NCBI GenBank assembly: GCA_034687125.1
Contig: JAQGBZ010000402.1
Coordinates: 1 to 54,051 of the forward strand
Length of the DNA: 54,051 bases
Direction of reading: 5' to 3'
Source: Neelides folsomi
Taxonomy: Eukaryota > Arthropoda > Collembola > Neelipleona > Neelidae
Positions within the stretch are counted from its first letter, which is position 1. Every line of letters begins with the position of its first letter. The translations under genes were made by a program, and so were the position numbers. The notes under the pieces are model-generated. The model saw nothing but the letters and a program-made list of their open reading frames with translations. It made no database searches and had not been told where the DNA came from. Positions 1 to 13,118 of the stretch are shown piece by piece.

Positions 1-145
1 GGGTTCCACCCCCGGACATAAATTGGGCCCGGACATAAATTGGGCCCGGGACAAATCATGGGCGAATACGGTATTTAAATACACCACGGAAAATATTTAT
101 ATTTTTTTTAAATTGTTATAAGATTATATATAATATAACAATGAG
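1..145. repeat. Short tandem repeat at window edge, otherwise intronic
   Basis: A 17-bp unit (cccggacataaattggg) is present about twice in tandem at roughly 11-50, with a third partial copy starting after it. The unit is much more GC-rich than its surroundings and contains the self-complementary gggccc step. This segment lies downstream of the DNAAF5 exon donor, so it is probably the beginning of a DNAAF5 intron holding a repeat or transposon end. Nothing else is recognisable. Confidence 0.4.
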
Positions 146-150
146 CTAAC

Positions 151-781
151 CAATGCATATGAGGGTAGACTCTCGGACTTTAAATTGTTGGTCGGTTAAT
201 GCTTTGCACAATGGCCTAAGCAGCTTTTCACTTGCGAAATGAAACGACTCGGGGTCCTTCTTTGCAAGGTATGAAACAAGAACTGTGCTTTCAATTCTCA
301 AAAGTCTGAAACCATCGACGAGGGTGTTACACAGGATTTGGATGAAATCATCCAGGTAAGGTGTGACGTCGTCCTTGTCCATTTTAAGCACGATAGCTCT
401 GATGAATTGAACAGTAAGAAGTCTGATCTCTTCAGACGGCTCGTTCATTTCAGGAGATCCAACCCGATAAACCATCTTGGCCACAATATTTGGGAGGGAT
501 TTGAGATACTTGTAAGCTGGCACATTCTCAACGATGAGGATCAGCGTCTGAAACGCTGCTTCTCGACATCTCTCAGCAATGTCTGTCAGAGAAGGGACAA
601 GGTGTTGGAAGAAACTAATTACGTTACATTCGTCCTTTTCAAAATTCCCGTCTTCGGTCCCTTCAATTGTCATCTTCACTTGGCTGTAAACCAATTCGTG
701 GAAGTTTCTTCTGATGGTTCTGTCTTCGCATCTAAGCATGTTTATTATGCGATCTGGACTTTCCCAAATGTCTTTATCCAT
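151..781 (-). CDS. DNAAF5: Dynein axonemal assembly factor 5 (HEATR2), first coding exon only
   Basis: N-terminal exon of a HEAT-repeat protein that acts in the cytoplasm to pre-assemble outer and inner dynein arms before transport into cilia or flagella. The exon starts at ATG 781 and ends at a GT donor (149-150) after about 210 residues; later exons lie outside the window to the left. Seen: helical HEAT-like repeats and stretches that match the family from memory, such as EPSEEIRL, PYLDDFIQIL and FHFASEKLLRPL followed by KVRES. The vertebrate protein is about 855 residues, so only a quarter is here. The gene is divergent from YARS2, with about 350 bp between the two starts. Assignment rests on remembered motifs; another HEAT-repeat protein is possible but less likely. 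Confidence 0.72.
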
Positions 782-1135
782 CGTGGAAATTAAAAGTTCT
801 AGACAATGATTAAATGATTAGTTAAATTGAAAGAAATTGCCAGAATTTTTATACACCTTTTGAGTATTTAAAGTTAGTAGACTCTGATTTTTAACTCGTT
901 TGGTCGATATCGATAACTTACGGTATGGGTTTTATTGATGGAACAAAGAGAAAATAAAGTGAAAGCTTTGGTTGGTTCAATCAAGGCACACGCAGGCTAT
1001 TTCAAGTTCTTGGACTCACTCTTCAAATTCGACCCGAGGGAAAGGATTTCTTATTTTCTTTAGTCACCGAAATCACCGAATTTATGTTTACTAACGTTTA
1101 ATTATTTGTTAAAGTCAATTAAGCGCATTTGCAAA
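782..1135. promoter_or_regulatory. Shared upstream region of DNAAF5 and YARS2
   Basis: A 354-bp head-to-head intergenic region. It contains a perfect TATCGATA at 908-915, the core of the DRE/DREF element typical of insect housekeeping promoters. The sequence is seen directly; its use as a promoter element is inferred. No TATA box at a sensible distance from either start was noticed. Confidence 0.4.
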
Positions 1136-3474
1136 ATGCGCGTGATAAAATTAAACACAATTTTGTTAGGAAAAAAGTTGGATATTTTGAAAAATGTTGA
1201 TTGGAAACACGACCTTTGCTCTAACTCTTATTCATCTCATCTTGCAAATTGTTGGAGAACCTTCCGGAGACAATTTCACTTGACAAGTGACAGGGATGGA
1301 TTTGCGAATCGGAATATCCTAAGCTTGAAATCAAGAGGGCTCGTTGGAGATATTTTTCCAAATGAGCAAGAAACCCAATTGTTGAATTTATGTAATGGAA
1401 AACCACAGACAATTTATGCCGGTTTTGATCCTACGGCTGATAGTTTACATGTTGGTAAATTGGTGAAATATTAATTACAAATTACAATTCCAAACATACA
1501 AAGCACCGTTTTTATATATAGTGTTTTATTTTTCAATTAATGGGAAATTTTTTTCTATTATATAATAGGTCATTTGGCTGTAATCACAACAATGATAAAT
1601 TGTCTTCGTGGAGGCCACCATGTTATTGCGCTTGTGAGTATCAATTGAAGTACTTAATATATATCTTCTAAGTATTTTGAACAGTGTACACAATTTATGT
1701 TTTGTTCAAGGTACAATTGACTAAAATAACTAATTTAATTTTAAATAGATTGGAGGAGCTACTGCTATGATAGGAGATCCAAGTGGGAAAAATACAGAGA
1801 GACCCTTTTTGGATTCTGATACTATTGCAGAAAATGCTGTTAAACTGTCAGAAAACTTAAAGAGATTATTTAAAAATCATGAAAATCTACTTTGGGACTC
1901 TAAAAATAAAAAGGAATCTTTGAATTCTTTAAAGTGAGATTTTTGATATTCGACCGTGACTATTTAAAATTTTTTGACTTTTATTGTAATATCTAATGTG
2001 TGAAATCCTTTAATTTGTTTCAGAATTGTTAATAATATGGAATGGTATCAGAATATGAATTGTTTAGAATTAATTGGTCGAATTGGCCGTCATATGAGAG
2101 TCGGACCGATGCTTTCAAGGCATTCAGTCCAATCCCGTTTAACTTCAGAAGTTGGAATAAGTTTCACAGAATTTACATATCAGCTTTTTCAAGCGTATGA
2201 CTGGGTTCATCTTTGTCAATCTCATAATTGTCTTGTACAAATTGGAGGTGGTGATCAAATGGGAAATATTGTTTCTGGTCATGATCTTGTTAGTCGAATG
2301 CTCAACCAAAAAGTATATGGTAAGTAGGATATTTATTGACTCAATACTTAATATAACTATTTTATTTATTTTAAATTGTTCAACAGGAATAACAGTTCCT
2401 CTGGTGGTGTCTGATACTGGGGACAAATATGGGAAGACAGCGGGAAATGCCATTTGGCTCGATAGTCAAAAAACTTCTCCATTTGATTTATATCAATTTT
2501 TCGTTCGAACTAAGGATTCTGAAGTGGAGAAGCTCCTTAATATTTTTACATTCAAATCTGAACATGAAATTAAATCCATCGTTGCAAAACATATGGTAAA
2601 TGCCTGTATGGTTTATTTTACTGGATTATGATTTGATTTTCAATGTTTTAATGATTGTTTGAATCATTTGATGAACCAACATGAAACATAAATTATTAAT
2701 CATTATAGCATTACTAGTACTAGTATTTTAACATATATTTTATGTGGTTTTTTAGAACTCTCCTAATAAGCAAAGTGGACAAAAAGAACTAGCCAAAGAA
2801 GTAACAACTTTAGTCCACGGAAGTATGTTTTATATTTTTACTTCATTATTGTCTGTGGTGCTTTCAATAAAAAACGAATCTTTTAGAACAAGGACTTGAA
2901 ATGGCCGAAACGCTAACTAAAGCTTTGTACATGGACAATATTGACGCTTTATCGACCTTAAACCCTGAAGATATTTTCAAAAATATCGGTGAAGATTCTG
3001 CGGCAGTTGGAATGGTTCAACTCTACCTTGATCCCGGAACAACACTTATGTCAATGGCTATGAAAGCTGGTTGCTTTAAAGATGAGAGTAAGTTAATCAT
3101 TTAAGTAGTTTATGTTTTACTAGTATTAACATCTGTTTATTTATATTCATAAAAGTTGAGAAATCTATTATGCTAAAACGGTATTTAACTATCTTTTACT
3201 TTACTGAAACTCTTCTTTACTTTACTAAATGTAAGCTATACTATGCTATGTGTAGAGTATAGTTCAGCCTCCTTCTTAATCAATAATCATACTGTTATTT
3301 CATTTTATAGACGATGCAAGAAGGATCATAAATAATGGAGGTTTTTACATCAATTATCAGAAAAGTACCAATCATGATGAAATTCTCGTTCCTGGAATTC
3401 ACATCCTTCAGAATCAAGTAACTCTCGCCAGAGTAGGAAAGAAAAATTATTATGTGATTAAATGGAAAATGTAG
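1136..3474 (+). CDS. YARS2: Mitochondrial tyrosyl-tRNA synthetase
   Basis: Class I aminoacyl-tRNA synthetase that charges mitochondrial tRNA-Tyr. Eight exons: 1136-1454, 1569-1633, 1749-1933, 2024-2319, 2387-2595, 2756-2822, 2887-3087, 3311-3474; the spliced frame is open for 501 codons (human about 477). ATG 1136 opens a basic N-terminus suited to mitochondrial import. Seen: YAGFDPTADSLHVG joined across intron 1 to HLAV, giving the HIGH-like HVGH; GGATAMIGDPSGK; an active-site block with EFTYQLFQAYDW and QIGGGDQMGN; and KYGKTAGNAIW, the mitochondrial form of the KMSKS loop. The C-terminal S4-like domain is encoded by the last exons (QVTLARVGKKNYYVIKW). No disruption is visible. A polyadenylation signal AATAAA lies at 3585-3590. 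Confidence 0.93.
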
Positions 3475-4262
3475 TCATTTTTAGTTTCAAACAGTAATAT
3501 AGTTTTATACCTAAATTAATAATTCTTTTCATACATCTTAATGTACTTTGTTAAAGGATTTAAGAAAGATTTAATTAAATAAGAAATAAAACTTACAAAT
3601 CAAACTTGTCAAAATATCTTAAATATCTTATAACGCTGTAATGGGCTTCTAATATACATACATAAAAGCTTATTTACTTAAACTTATAAGATACAACAAA
3701 TAATGGCAATCAGCACATTAAAATAAGTAAAATTCTTATAATGGAAATTTTTGCGTGCGTACGAAACACCTTACTCACAATTCTCATTGAAGCGCAAAAC
3801 CATAAACTAATGTTTCTTATAAGATTTTCTTAATCGTGGTTTGCAATTGGTTAGGATGAGAGCGAAAAGAGCTCAGAAGTCTATTAGCCATAAAAGCTAA
3901 TGTTTACTTTGAACATGAATGTTTTATTTTACTGAAGACGACACCTCGTAACGTGATGGCTTATTCATCTATTCCTTTAACGAGTTACTGTTACATAATG
4001 AATGAGGAATTCACACAATACAACAAAGAAAGGGAATGAGTGTGCTGCAAGGCATTACACAGCAAGCCAGAAGCAGAAGGTGAAAGATGAGTAGACGGAG
4101 GTATATCACATGCGTATATTGGTTACTTCAATTTGAAATCACGATGACGTAATTGGGTTGTACTTGAGTTATTTTTACTTTTTATCTTAATTTATTAATT
4201 AATAATTCCAATCATCAGTTACACTTGTTTGAGTTCGACTCTGTTCCAATAAGTTTTTTAAA
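3475..4262. other. Intergenic: YARS2 3' end and endophilin upstream region
   Basis: AT-rich and without a convincing ORF. It includes the YARS2 3' UTR with AATAAA at 3585-3590 and presumably the endophilin promoter and 5' UTR. I see no TATA box, repeat or RNA gene that I can support. Confidence 0.5.
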
Positions 4263-7200
4263 ATGGCATTTGCTGGGCTGAAAAAACAGTTTAACAAGGC
4301 AAACCAGGTAAATTCCAAATAACGGCACACTAACCCCAATACTTCAATTATTTTGGAGTTATATAATATAAACATGTCCCTAAATGTGTCGAAATTATAA
4401 AAATCTCATTAATTAATGCGTATTTTCTCAAATTAATGACCACTTTCTATGATTTAAGTATGTCAGTGAAAAAGTCGGAGGAGCAGAAGGAACAAAATTG
4501 GACGAGGAGTTCATTGAAATGGAAAAGGTAAAATTTTGAAAAATTATTTATGAAATTACTCTTACCTTACAATATCGAATATTTGATATAGTATTCTATT
4601 TTTATAAAATTTTCGCATTTGTGTTGATCTGTAGAGGACTGACATCACATACGATTTGGTCGATGAAATTCAGACCAAAACAAGGGAATTTCTTCAGCCA
4701 AATCCAGCGTCAAGAGCTAAAATGGCAGCAGTTAAGGGGATTTCAAAGCTCAGTGGACAAGCCAAAGCGTCAACTTATCCTCAACCAGAAGGAGTTCTTG
4801 GAGACTGTATGCATTTGCATGGAAGAAAATTAGGAGATGACACTATTTTTGGTAAAATTTCATTTTATTGGATACCTTCGACCATAAGTATAGCTTGATG
4901 CTTTTAAAAGATATTGAATTACAAAAATTTTTACGTTATGATAATTATAAAAATGTTGATTATTTTAGGTCAAGCTTTAATGGAGACGGGAGAAACATTG
5001 AAGCAAATGGCAGATGTAAAATACTCATTAGATGATAACGTCAAACAAAATTTTTTAGAACCGCTTCATCATCTTCAAACAAAGGACTTGAAAGAAGTTC
5101 AGGTAATTTTTCTCAAACCATACTTTTTGATAAATTTTCACTCCTAAAATATTTAAAAATTGAAATGAGATAATTTAACGATTAAAATTATATCTGTAGT
5201 TTCATCGTAAAAAGCTCCAAGGAAGACGTCTGGATTTTGATTGTAAAAAGAGGAAAGCTTCCAAAGGAGCAGGTGGTGTGAACAAATAGAGCTAAAAACA
5301 ATAAAAACCATTTACCAAATATTAAATAAGCATGTATAAGCCTTGGTATAAGCTATGATTTTTGATTTGATTTTTCCAGGCACAACACTTACTGAGGAAG
5401 AAATTCGCTTGGCTGAAGAAAAGTTTGGCGAAAGTCTTCATTTGGCTCATTTAGGAATGCATAATTTACTCGAAAATGATGTAAGCAATTCAATTTTTTC
5501 ACTCATTACATGACAAAAATAGATAATGACATAAACATTATTTCATTTACCGATAAAATTATTTTAGGCCGAACAAGTTTCACAACTCTCGTCGTTCGCA
5601 GAAAGTCTTTATGAATATCACAAACAATGCGCAGATATTCTTAAGCATCTTGTCGAATCGCTCAAAGAAAAGTAAAAATGGAATTCATACAATATGAAAA
5701 TTTCTTAATTAATTAGGATATTTTGGAAAACTAAGAATTTTTCTAATTTTCAGAAAACACGAGGCAGCTCGGCGTCCAAAACGAAACTTTGTAGCAAAGT
5801 CAAACACATTTCAGAATCAAAGAATGAGCGAACACGATTTCACATTTTTCGACCATAATAATGATGGAAGGAACAGTAATCGGTCTTCGGGTTCTTTTGG
5901 AAGGAACAATAATAATAACGGTGGTCCTCCGCCACCATATTCTTCGGGGAACACTTCACCATTTGAATGTACCATATGAGCCAGCGTTGAGGCCGGATTT
6001 TTTATCTATCATAATTAATTTAATTATCAATCAATTTTTCTGTCTAATGGCAATTTTATTCTCTATACATCACTTTACAAGGAAAATAATCTTAATTGAC
6101 ACTTGAGCTCCATTAGCTTCAATACATCGTTGCAAACGACCTTCGACAGCGTGGCAAGCATTTCTACACATAGCAACCGATGTCTCACTGAACACTTCGA
6201 CAATTCCAGCTTTAAGCTCAACAATTGACGATGTGGCTTTGGCATAGACCTTGTTCTTCAAATAACCCCACAAGAAAAAATCCAGGGGAGTGAGATCTGG
6301 TGAACGGGGTGGCCAAGGTAAAGATCCACCTCTTCCAATTCACTGATTTCCGAAGTTCTCAACCATGAAGCTTTTGGCCCAACGGTGGCTATGTGGAGAC
6401 CATTTGAAACCAAAAACTTCGGATGTCCACCCCAGCATGGAGATCTTGTAAGACTTGGTCCTCAAGGATTTAACGAAAAAGAAAAAATAAACGTGAAAAT
6501 CAAACTTTCTCAAGAGAAAGTGTCTCGTTTAATAATGGTTTAAACAAATCAGCTAATAGTGTGCTACTTAATATAGAGATGCATAACACATTGATAACCT
6601 ATACTATACTCTATTCCATTTGAGAAGATTATTGAGAATTGAATCATGTTACTTGACCGCACAATCAAATGTCATGTCATCCGCAAATAATTTCTACAGG
6701 AAATAATATCGGTTTATTTGAATTTCTAATGACTTGTCAAGTAACATGATTCAATTCTCAATAATCTTCTCGAATGGAATAGAGTATAATAGATTTTAAT
6801 CATTGGCCATATTAAAGTTATGATAGATAAAAAATCCGGCCTCAACGTATGGTATATTAAATTAAGAAATTCCACACATTTTACCATTTATAGCATTAAA
6901 TTTCTGTGCTATAGCTTATCCCACATCCGCTCCCGCACAACCTGTTGCTCCAGCCATGTCGGCAATCCGAATGCCCGTTTTACAACAACCGAAGAACACA
7001 ATGCAGCAACAACCTTGCTGCAAAGCGCTTTATGATTTCGACCCAGAAAACCCAGGAGAACTGGGATTTAAGGTTCGTATTACATTTAATTATAATTAAT
7101 TATAGTATGTAATATTAATTACAAAATGTGATTTTTTTGCCTATTTATATTCTAATTTCTTTTATAGGAAGGAAACATCATCACACTCATCAATCGAATT

Positions 7201-7290
7201 GACGAAAATTGGTATGAAGGGTCTATAAATGGAAGAGGCGGCTATTTCCCTGTTTCATACGTTCAGATCATCATCCCTCTCAATCGTTGA
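4263..7290 (+). CDS. EndoA: Endophilin A (N-BAR and SH3 protein)
   Basis: Cytoplasmic adaptor for clathrin-mediated and synaptic vesicle endocytosis. The N-BAR domain bends membrane and the SH3 domain recruits synaptojanin and dynamin. Ten exons: 4263-4307, 4459-4527, 4635-4851, 4969-5102, 5200-5272, 5380-5480, 5568-5671, 5754-5968, 6915-7072, 7168-7290, giving 412 residues, a normal family length (about 350-400). Seen: [15 protein letters not shown] (amphipathic helix H0); [34 protein letters not shown]; the BAR helices; a low-complexity linker (residues about 270-340, Asn/Gly/Pro rich); and a C-terminal SH3 with [24 protein letters not shown] and [10 protein letters not shown]. The intron before the SH3 exon is unusually long (946 bp) and carries transposon debris. 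No coding damage was found. Confidence 0.95.
6005..6480 (-). mobile_element. Degenerate mariner-like transposase 3' fragment in endophilin intron
   Basis: Minus-strand reading gives the C-terminal part of a Tc1/mariner DDE transposase: [20 protein letters not shown], then KVYA and a C-terminal CIEANGAQ block (about 6100-6340). Upstream (6340-6480) fragments of the FQxDGAPPH-type and ENFGNQ-IGRGG segments occur, broken by at least one stop and frame changes. The N-terminal DNA-binding domain and intact terminal repeats are not visible. The copy is dead and sits within the intron between endophilin exons 8 and 9 on the opposite strand. Confidence 0.78.
6605..6788. repeat. Foldback element with 53-bp arms
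   Basis: Left arm 6605-6657 and right arm 6736-6788 are reverse complements with one mismatch in 53 bp, separated by a 78-bp spacer. The arms begin tatactctattcc and end atgttacttgac. It lies about 120 bp from the mariner fragment, in the same endophilin intron, and would form a long hairpin in the pre-mRNA. A non-autonomous inverted-repeat transposon (MITE) is the likely origin; the parent family is unknown. Confidence 0.85.
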
Positions 7291-8588
7291 TCCTCTCTTA
7301 CCTTAACAAATAATCATGAGCTATTAATACATTTTTATTTAAAATCTACTTAATTTAAGCTAATAATACAATGTATCTAATGTTTTAATTTGAGTTTAAT
7401 TGTATATCTCTATCCCGAGATCCTCATTACAAGCTGAAGACTTTCATTGGCTTTTCAAAAATTACACAAGTATTATAGCCAATTCAAAATGGCCAGTGAT
7501 ATTGTCAAAGTCTTCCAATCAAAATTTTTGTATCATTATTCCTATTATTCTTAGGATCCTCCTTAACTATAATACAATACATATCGTGTATCCTATCCTT
7601 AATCAAATGGATATCATTGATTAATGGAATTAAATTACAAAAATGCGGCAGCAATCAAGTTTTCTTTTAAATGCCAAACAGTACGTCCAATTTTCAAAAA
7701 AGTTGAAACAATTTATTAATGTAAGACCTGTTAAATGTACGATTAGAAACGCTAAACATAATGTTTATGATTTTTTAACAATTCTGTAATCTTAATTTGA
7801 GAAGAGCTCAAAGGTGTCTTATTTTAATAGACATTCACTTTTTTTCTATTTGCATGAAATATTAAAACAGGTAGTTAATTTTTGATTGTGGGTTTTCCTC
7901 CATTTTAAAGGTAGTATGTAAACTGGAGGAAATTTATTTTAAAATATATTGATATTACGTTTAGAACTCAACACCGCGCCAATCAACATTTCAACTTTTA
8001 AAGTAAAATCTAAGAGAAGACATTAATTAATTAGGTATATGGATAATAGATCTTTGTACAATACATATTATGATTATGCATTATTAAGTATAAGGTTCAT
8101 TTCATTAACACATATTGTATTGAAAAGAAAACTACTACCTATAGTTAATTATATGAATTGAATGTGTATAACCTAACTACTGATTCTGATATATTGCGAG
8201 TACGTGAAAATACAAAAAACAACTGCGAGTGTTATTGTATCTTTCATTTGCAAGTAATATTTTTATAAAATGTAATTTATTAGAATGAAGTATCGACGTT
8301 AGAATAAATGTAAACAATATTTAGGTAGATGTCTCATTTAATATGAGTTAGAAACGATTTGATTTTTTTCTTTTGGATATTTAATATGTTCGAAGCATGT
8401 CCCTAAATCCCTATTACACATAGTTATAAAAATCATTAACATTAAAAAAGTCTTAATAATGTTCAAAGTAGTGAATGCTGAATAATAATGAACCTTAATT
8501 TAAAGATTAATCATGTTAGATTCATTTAGATAAGTTGAATAAAAAGTTTGTCGAATTCTTAAATTTTATTTTCAATCAACAAATTGGA
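7291..8588. other. Convergent 3' intergenic region
   Basis: About 1.3 kb between the ends of endophilin (plus) and CCDC40 (minus). It is AT-rich with only short chance ORFs, and presumably holds the two 3' UTRs. No repeat or RNA gene was recognised. Confidence 0.5.
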
Positions 8589-11500
8589 TCACTTAATACT
8601 TGGGAGAATGGTCGACTTAATGAGTTTAACTTTATGAACCAAATCGGGGAATTCATGAATAAGGATGTCACAAAGTTCTACAATTACATAGCATTTCTTT
8701 TCAAACGCTTTCAATTCTTTGTCAATCTGTTCCGGATATCTGTAAAGCGGATTATATCGATGGAACTTGATTGCTTCAAGGACTTTGTATCTCAATTGGC
8801 GCAAAAGCAATTCAATGAAATTCTATAAGAAAAGGAAACATTATATTTTAACAATTGTTATTAATAATTAGGCCACTTTTATGGTTTTTACCTTGTGCTT
8901 TAAGAGCGTAATCTCATTGATTTTCTGTTCGGTGGTTTTGATAATTTCTCTCATTTTGAATAGGGTTTCTTCCTCACACTTATGGCGACTCTCCATGTAT
9001 TTCATTTCTCTCTCCATGTCTTTTATTCCCATTTCAGCGTCATAGGCTTCCTTTTCAATTAGCAAATGAAAAATTACATTTAATTTTCTTACTTTCATAT
9101 TTTAGTTCAATTAGTTCATTTTCCTAATCATTAGAAAATGTTACAAATTAAATTAAATATTGATTAATTCATTACTTTAATGATTCCTTTGTTCCTCTCT
9201 TTCATCTGATCGAAATTTCTTATAATGTTCAATTTAGTCAATTTGGGATGAATGTTTCCACGTTTGAGCTTCAAGTCTGCTTGTTGAATGATTCTGTCCC
9301 TTCTTTCAATGCTTCTTTCCAAATCTGAGAGAAGCTTTTCTTGAGCTCTCATCAACTCATGAAATCTCACCTGAATATTGGATGTTTTTAATTACTCTCA
9401 ACTCAAGTCTCAATTAAGCAGTAATTAAAAATGTTTGGTTTAAATTGTACCTGCATATGATGAATCGCAAGTTTGAGATCGGAAGTTGACCCTTCTTGTT
9501 CTTTTTTAAGAGAAGTTTTAAGCTCTTTGGAAATTCTCACCTTCCTTTCCCAAAATAAGCAGAGTGAATGGCCTTCTCGAAGAAAATCTTTCAGCTTTCG
9601 ATTTGTTTCTTCCAAACAATCAATTTCTGCATTTAATTCAACAGACTCTTGTTCAGCTTCCTTTGAAAATGAAAGAAGCATTAGCTTAGTTTCACTATGA
9701 TTATGATTAGTTTAGAGATTCAAAAAATAAATTGAAAATGTGATGATTTGTATAAAAAGAAGGTGATGTCAAAAATGAAAGATCGTTAACCTTCAATAAG
9801 TAAATGAGTTCATTTTGCTGCAATAGATTGTCTCTGTCTAAACGATTGTAATTGATCTTGTCGTCGTTTAATTTGGCGTTTGAAACTTCAATGTCGAACA
9901 TCAGACAATCCGCGGTTTTCTTCAAGGAACGCATTTCCCTTTGTGTCGAATTTAACTCTTCGTCCAACCTCGCTTTCTTTCGATCCATTATGAAAATTTC
10001 TAAAGAAGGTGAATACAATTACTATTAATTGTTAGGCCCGTGCCGACAGTTGGGGAAAACTTTATATAAAATGAAAACTTTATTTTAGTTATTTTTTAGC
10101 TATTTCACCTTTGCGAAGCAAATCATTTCCTTTGTTGAGTTCTTCCCTTTTGACTGTGAGTGTAACCAAATCATCTTGTTTATGAAGCCATTCGTCTTGA
10201 AGTTGAACGGCTTTTGCTTTATGCTTTTCAATATCTTGTTCCAGTTCTTCAATTTCTCGTTCCAAGTCATTCTGTTCTCCATCCTGTTATTGATATAAGT
10301 ATTCGCATAAGGATCGCATAAATATTACTTTCTATGTATTTATCATTTGTATAATTGTAAATTATAAATTACTACCATACAGTATACTTATACTAATTTC
10401 AAATTGTTAGGTAGATTGTAAGAAGTACCTTTCCATAAATACCAGTAATTTTTCTCAATTGACGATGAACAGTCTGAAAATTAGTCATAAATATTAATTA
10501 CACTTTCCAATCATGTAAATATCTCATGTAATTTGTATAATCAATAAAATCACCTCTAGCTCAGATGTCTTTCGTTGAAAGTTTCTATCTGAAATTTTCA
10601 ATTCCTTTGCCTGTTTTTGAATGAGATTTTCCTGCTCAAGAAGCTTCTTTTGCAAATCTTCCAGTTGCATGTTCCGACTCATCAAAATTCCTTTTAGATT
10701 CTCCACGTAAATGACAACTTTGGACAATTCATTCTCAACTTTCGCAGCTTCTGAGTCCATTTTCCTTGAAATCTTCCGAGCTTCTTTTACTTTCTCACTC
10801 ATGTGAAACGAGGCCTTATTGAGGGTCGTTTGATGTTGGATCATTGTTAGAATTGCATCTTCAAGAGCATGTTTTTCATTGGAGAGAATTTCATATTTCT
10901 TCCTATTGGGAATTCCTTCTTTTTCTTTCCTCCCAAGAATATAGTTGGCTCGAAGGAGTTGAGCTTCCAATTGAGATTTCATCCTTTGAAGCATTGAAAC
11001 TTCGTGTCTCATTTGGGTATTCTTTTCAATCATGAACTCAAATTGTGTATTCAAATGACGCTCTTCGAGACGACGACGTTTGCATAACATTGTTTGTTCT
11101 TCGCAAAACTCTTGTTCTTTTTCCATTTCCTTTTGCACTGAACGAATCTCGGCCGAAAGATTTAAATTCCCTTCTTTGTAGTCTCTGTAATTGGAAAGCT
11201 TATAAACAGGAAATGTTGTTTAAATTACATATATTGATTAATTAATACAATTTATACATTGACAGAATTAATGATTAAATTACTTAAAGTTGCAAGTAAT
11301 TATCTTATTTATTCTTAAATATTTAAATCATTCGAATATTTAACGAAAAATGAATTCCTTACGTAACAAGTTTGCGAATGCTTGCGAGAGCTTCATCTCT
11401 GGTGCGAATAACTCCAATCGTTTCCTGCCATGCTTTTTGTAATTGAAGCTTCTCAATTTGAAGGGCTTCGATTTCAATACTAAAAATAAATGTAAACAAG

Positions 11501-13118
11501 AACATTGAAAAATGTAAATGAATTAAATGATCTGTGAAATATTATTGGTATACTATTTGAATTTATGGTAGAAGTGATACATTAAAAAAAGAAATAAATA
11601 TGTTATTTTTATATTTACCCAGCTTCTCTGATGAAATTCCCGAGATCTTTTTGTTCTTCCAAGTGAGCTTGGATTTGTCTTTCAAGTCCGCAATTGGAGC
11701 CCTCAAGTCGTTGGACATGTTGGAGCAATTTGTCCAAGTAGAAATCTTGATCTCTCTTATCTTTTTCAATCTGAGTTTTCAATTTATTGATCTTTTCATC
11801 CACGAGTTGTCTCGTTTTCCTCTCTCCATCAAAAATGCTCGCAGCTTCCCGAATGCACCATTCGGTCATATCAATGTCGCGAACTGAAGCCATGAGTTCT
11901 TTTTCTATAACAAAATTGTTTTATTTCACATACTATAAAATGAGCATTGAAATGGGCATTGAAAATTAAATAAATGAAAATAAGGCAAAATAACCAGTTT
12001 CCGCTTCACTGACGAGCTTTTGCTTTTCACTGTTGAGCATTTCCCGAAGTTCCTCCGTTTCAGTTTCCAAATTCTTTTTCGTTTCATCGAGTTTAATGAG
12101 CTTTGAATCGTATGCCGACATATTTTCATTTTGTTTAGACAACTCATATTGAAGATTGAACAATGAATTCCCGAGGTCTTCTCTTGCCTTTTTTTGCATC
12201 CTCTTTTCATTTTCCTAAAAAGCAATGAAATAATAAATGTCAATTCTAAACTTTATTCATTATTTTATATACAAGACAAGTTATAAAAACGCGTAAATAA
12301 AATAGTTGTCAATTACAATTTCTTTCATTTCGCATTCTGCCAAATACAATTGCCGTTCCAAATGGGCTTTGAATGCTTGTTGGAATCTAGCCATTTTGGG
12401 GTGATCGGGACCCAAAACGACCAAACTTTCTTCGCATTCATCCTTATCCAGTTCTTTGTTGAAGTCTTCGATCATCTATCATTTAAAAGAAGATTAGTAG
12501 AGTGAAAGTTCATGCATGGAAGAAAAATAGTGTGATTAATTATTTGGAATGGATTTTATGGATGTGGTCTTATTTATTACAATATTTAACTTCAACATTT
12601 ATATGTTTTTACATTTAACTCATCTTCTTTAAGCGGAGCTCTTTCATTTTCTCCTTCCATTTCTTCATCAAAGCGGAATGAATATCCCTCTCCGCCGTCA
12701 TATTCGACCATTTCCATGTCTTTGTCCCAATCAGGAAAAGCTCTGAGATTTTTCCTCATTTCTTCCAATTTCGCATCCGTCACCGTGTCCATTTCAGTAA
12801 AATAATCTTCCAGTTCAATGGTTTCTTCTTCTTTATCCATTTCTATTGAATCATATAAAAATGAAACTTTTTGATATTACTTTTCAATATAAAATTTCAA
12901 AAGTCATGCAATGAAAATACAAGTTGAACATGTTTACCTGATGCATCAACATCTTTGTTTTGAAGATTTTCTGGAGTTTGGATACTTGGTTTTTTATTGT
13001 TTTGGATGTCCCCTTGTTTAGCAATTTGAAGATAATCATTTGCGTCCATTTGAGTTGATTCTTCTTGTGGTTCGGGAACAGGAGTGAGAAGATCTTCATT
13101 GGTCTCGTCTTCGTCCAT
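8589..13118 (-). CDS. CCDC40: Coiled-coil axonemal ruler protein CCDC40
   Basis: With CCDC39 this protein forms the 96-nm ruler on ciliary doublet microtubules, needed for inner dynein arms and the nexin-dynein complex. Fourteen exons: 13118-12938, 12842-12613, 12475-12317, 12214-11995, 11904-11619, 11479-11363, 11184-10554, 10473-10429, 10283-10109, 9999-9791, 9660-9451, 9370-9176, 9050-8892, 8822-8589. All phases agree, giving 1016 residues (human about 1140). Seen: an acidic, disordered N-terminus to about residue 130; the diagnostic LGPDHPKMARFQQAFKAHL block; then almost continuous coiled coil to the end, including EAYDAEMGIKDMEREMKYME. The start ATG 13118 opens MDEDETNEDLL. No disruption was seen. 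CCDC39 was considered, but the DHPxMxRFQxAxxxHL block is that of CCDC40. Confidence 0.85.

Noticed and set aside
338..793. 151-codon plus-strand frame opposite DNAAF5
   Set aside because: Antisense shadow of the HEAT-repeat exon; no domain.
4231..4252. tRNA B-box-like sequence (gagttcgactc)
   Set aside because: No matching A box or cloverleaf at the right distance.
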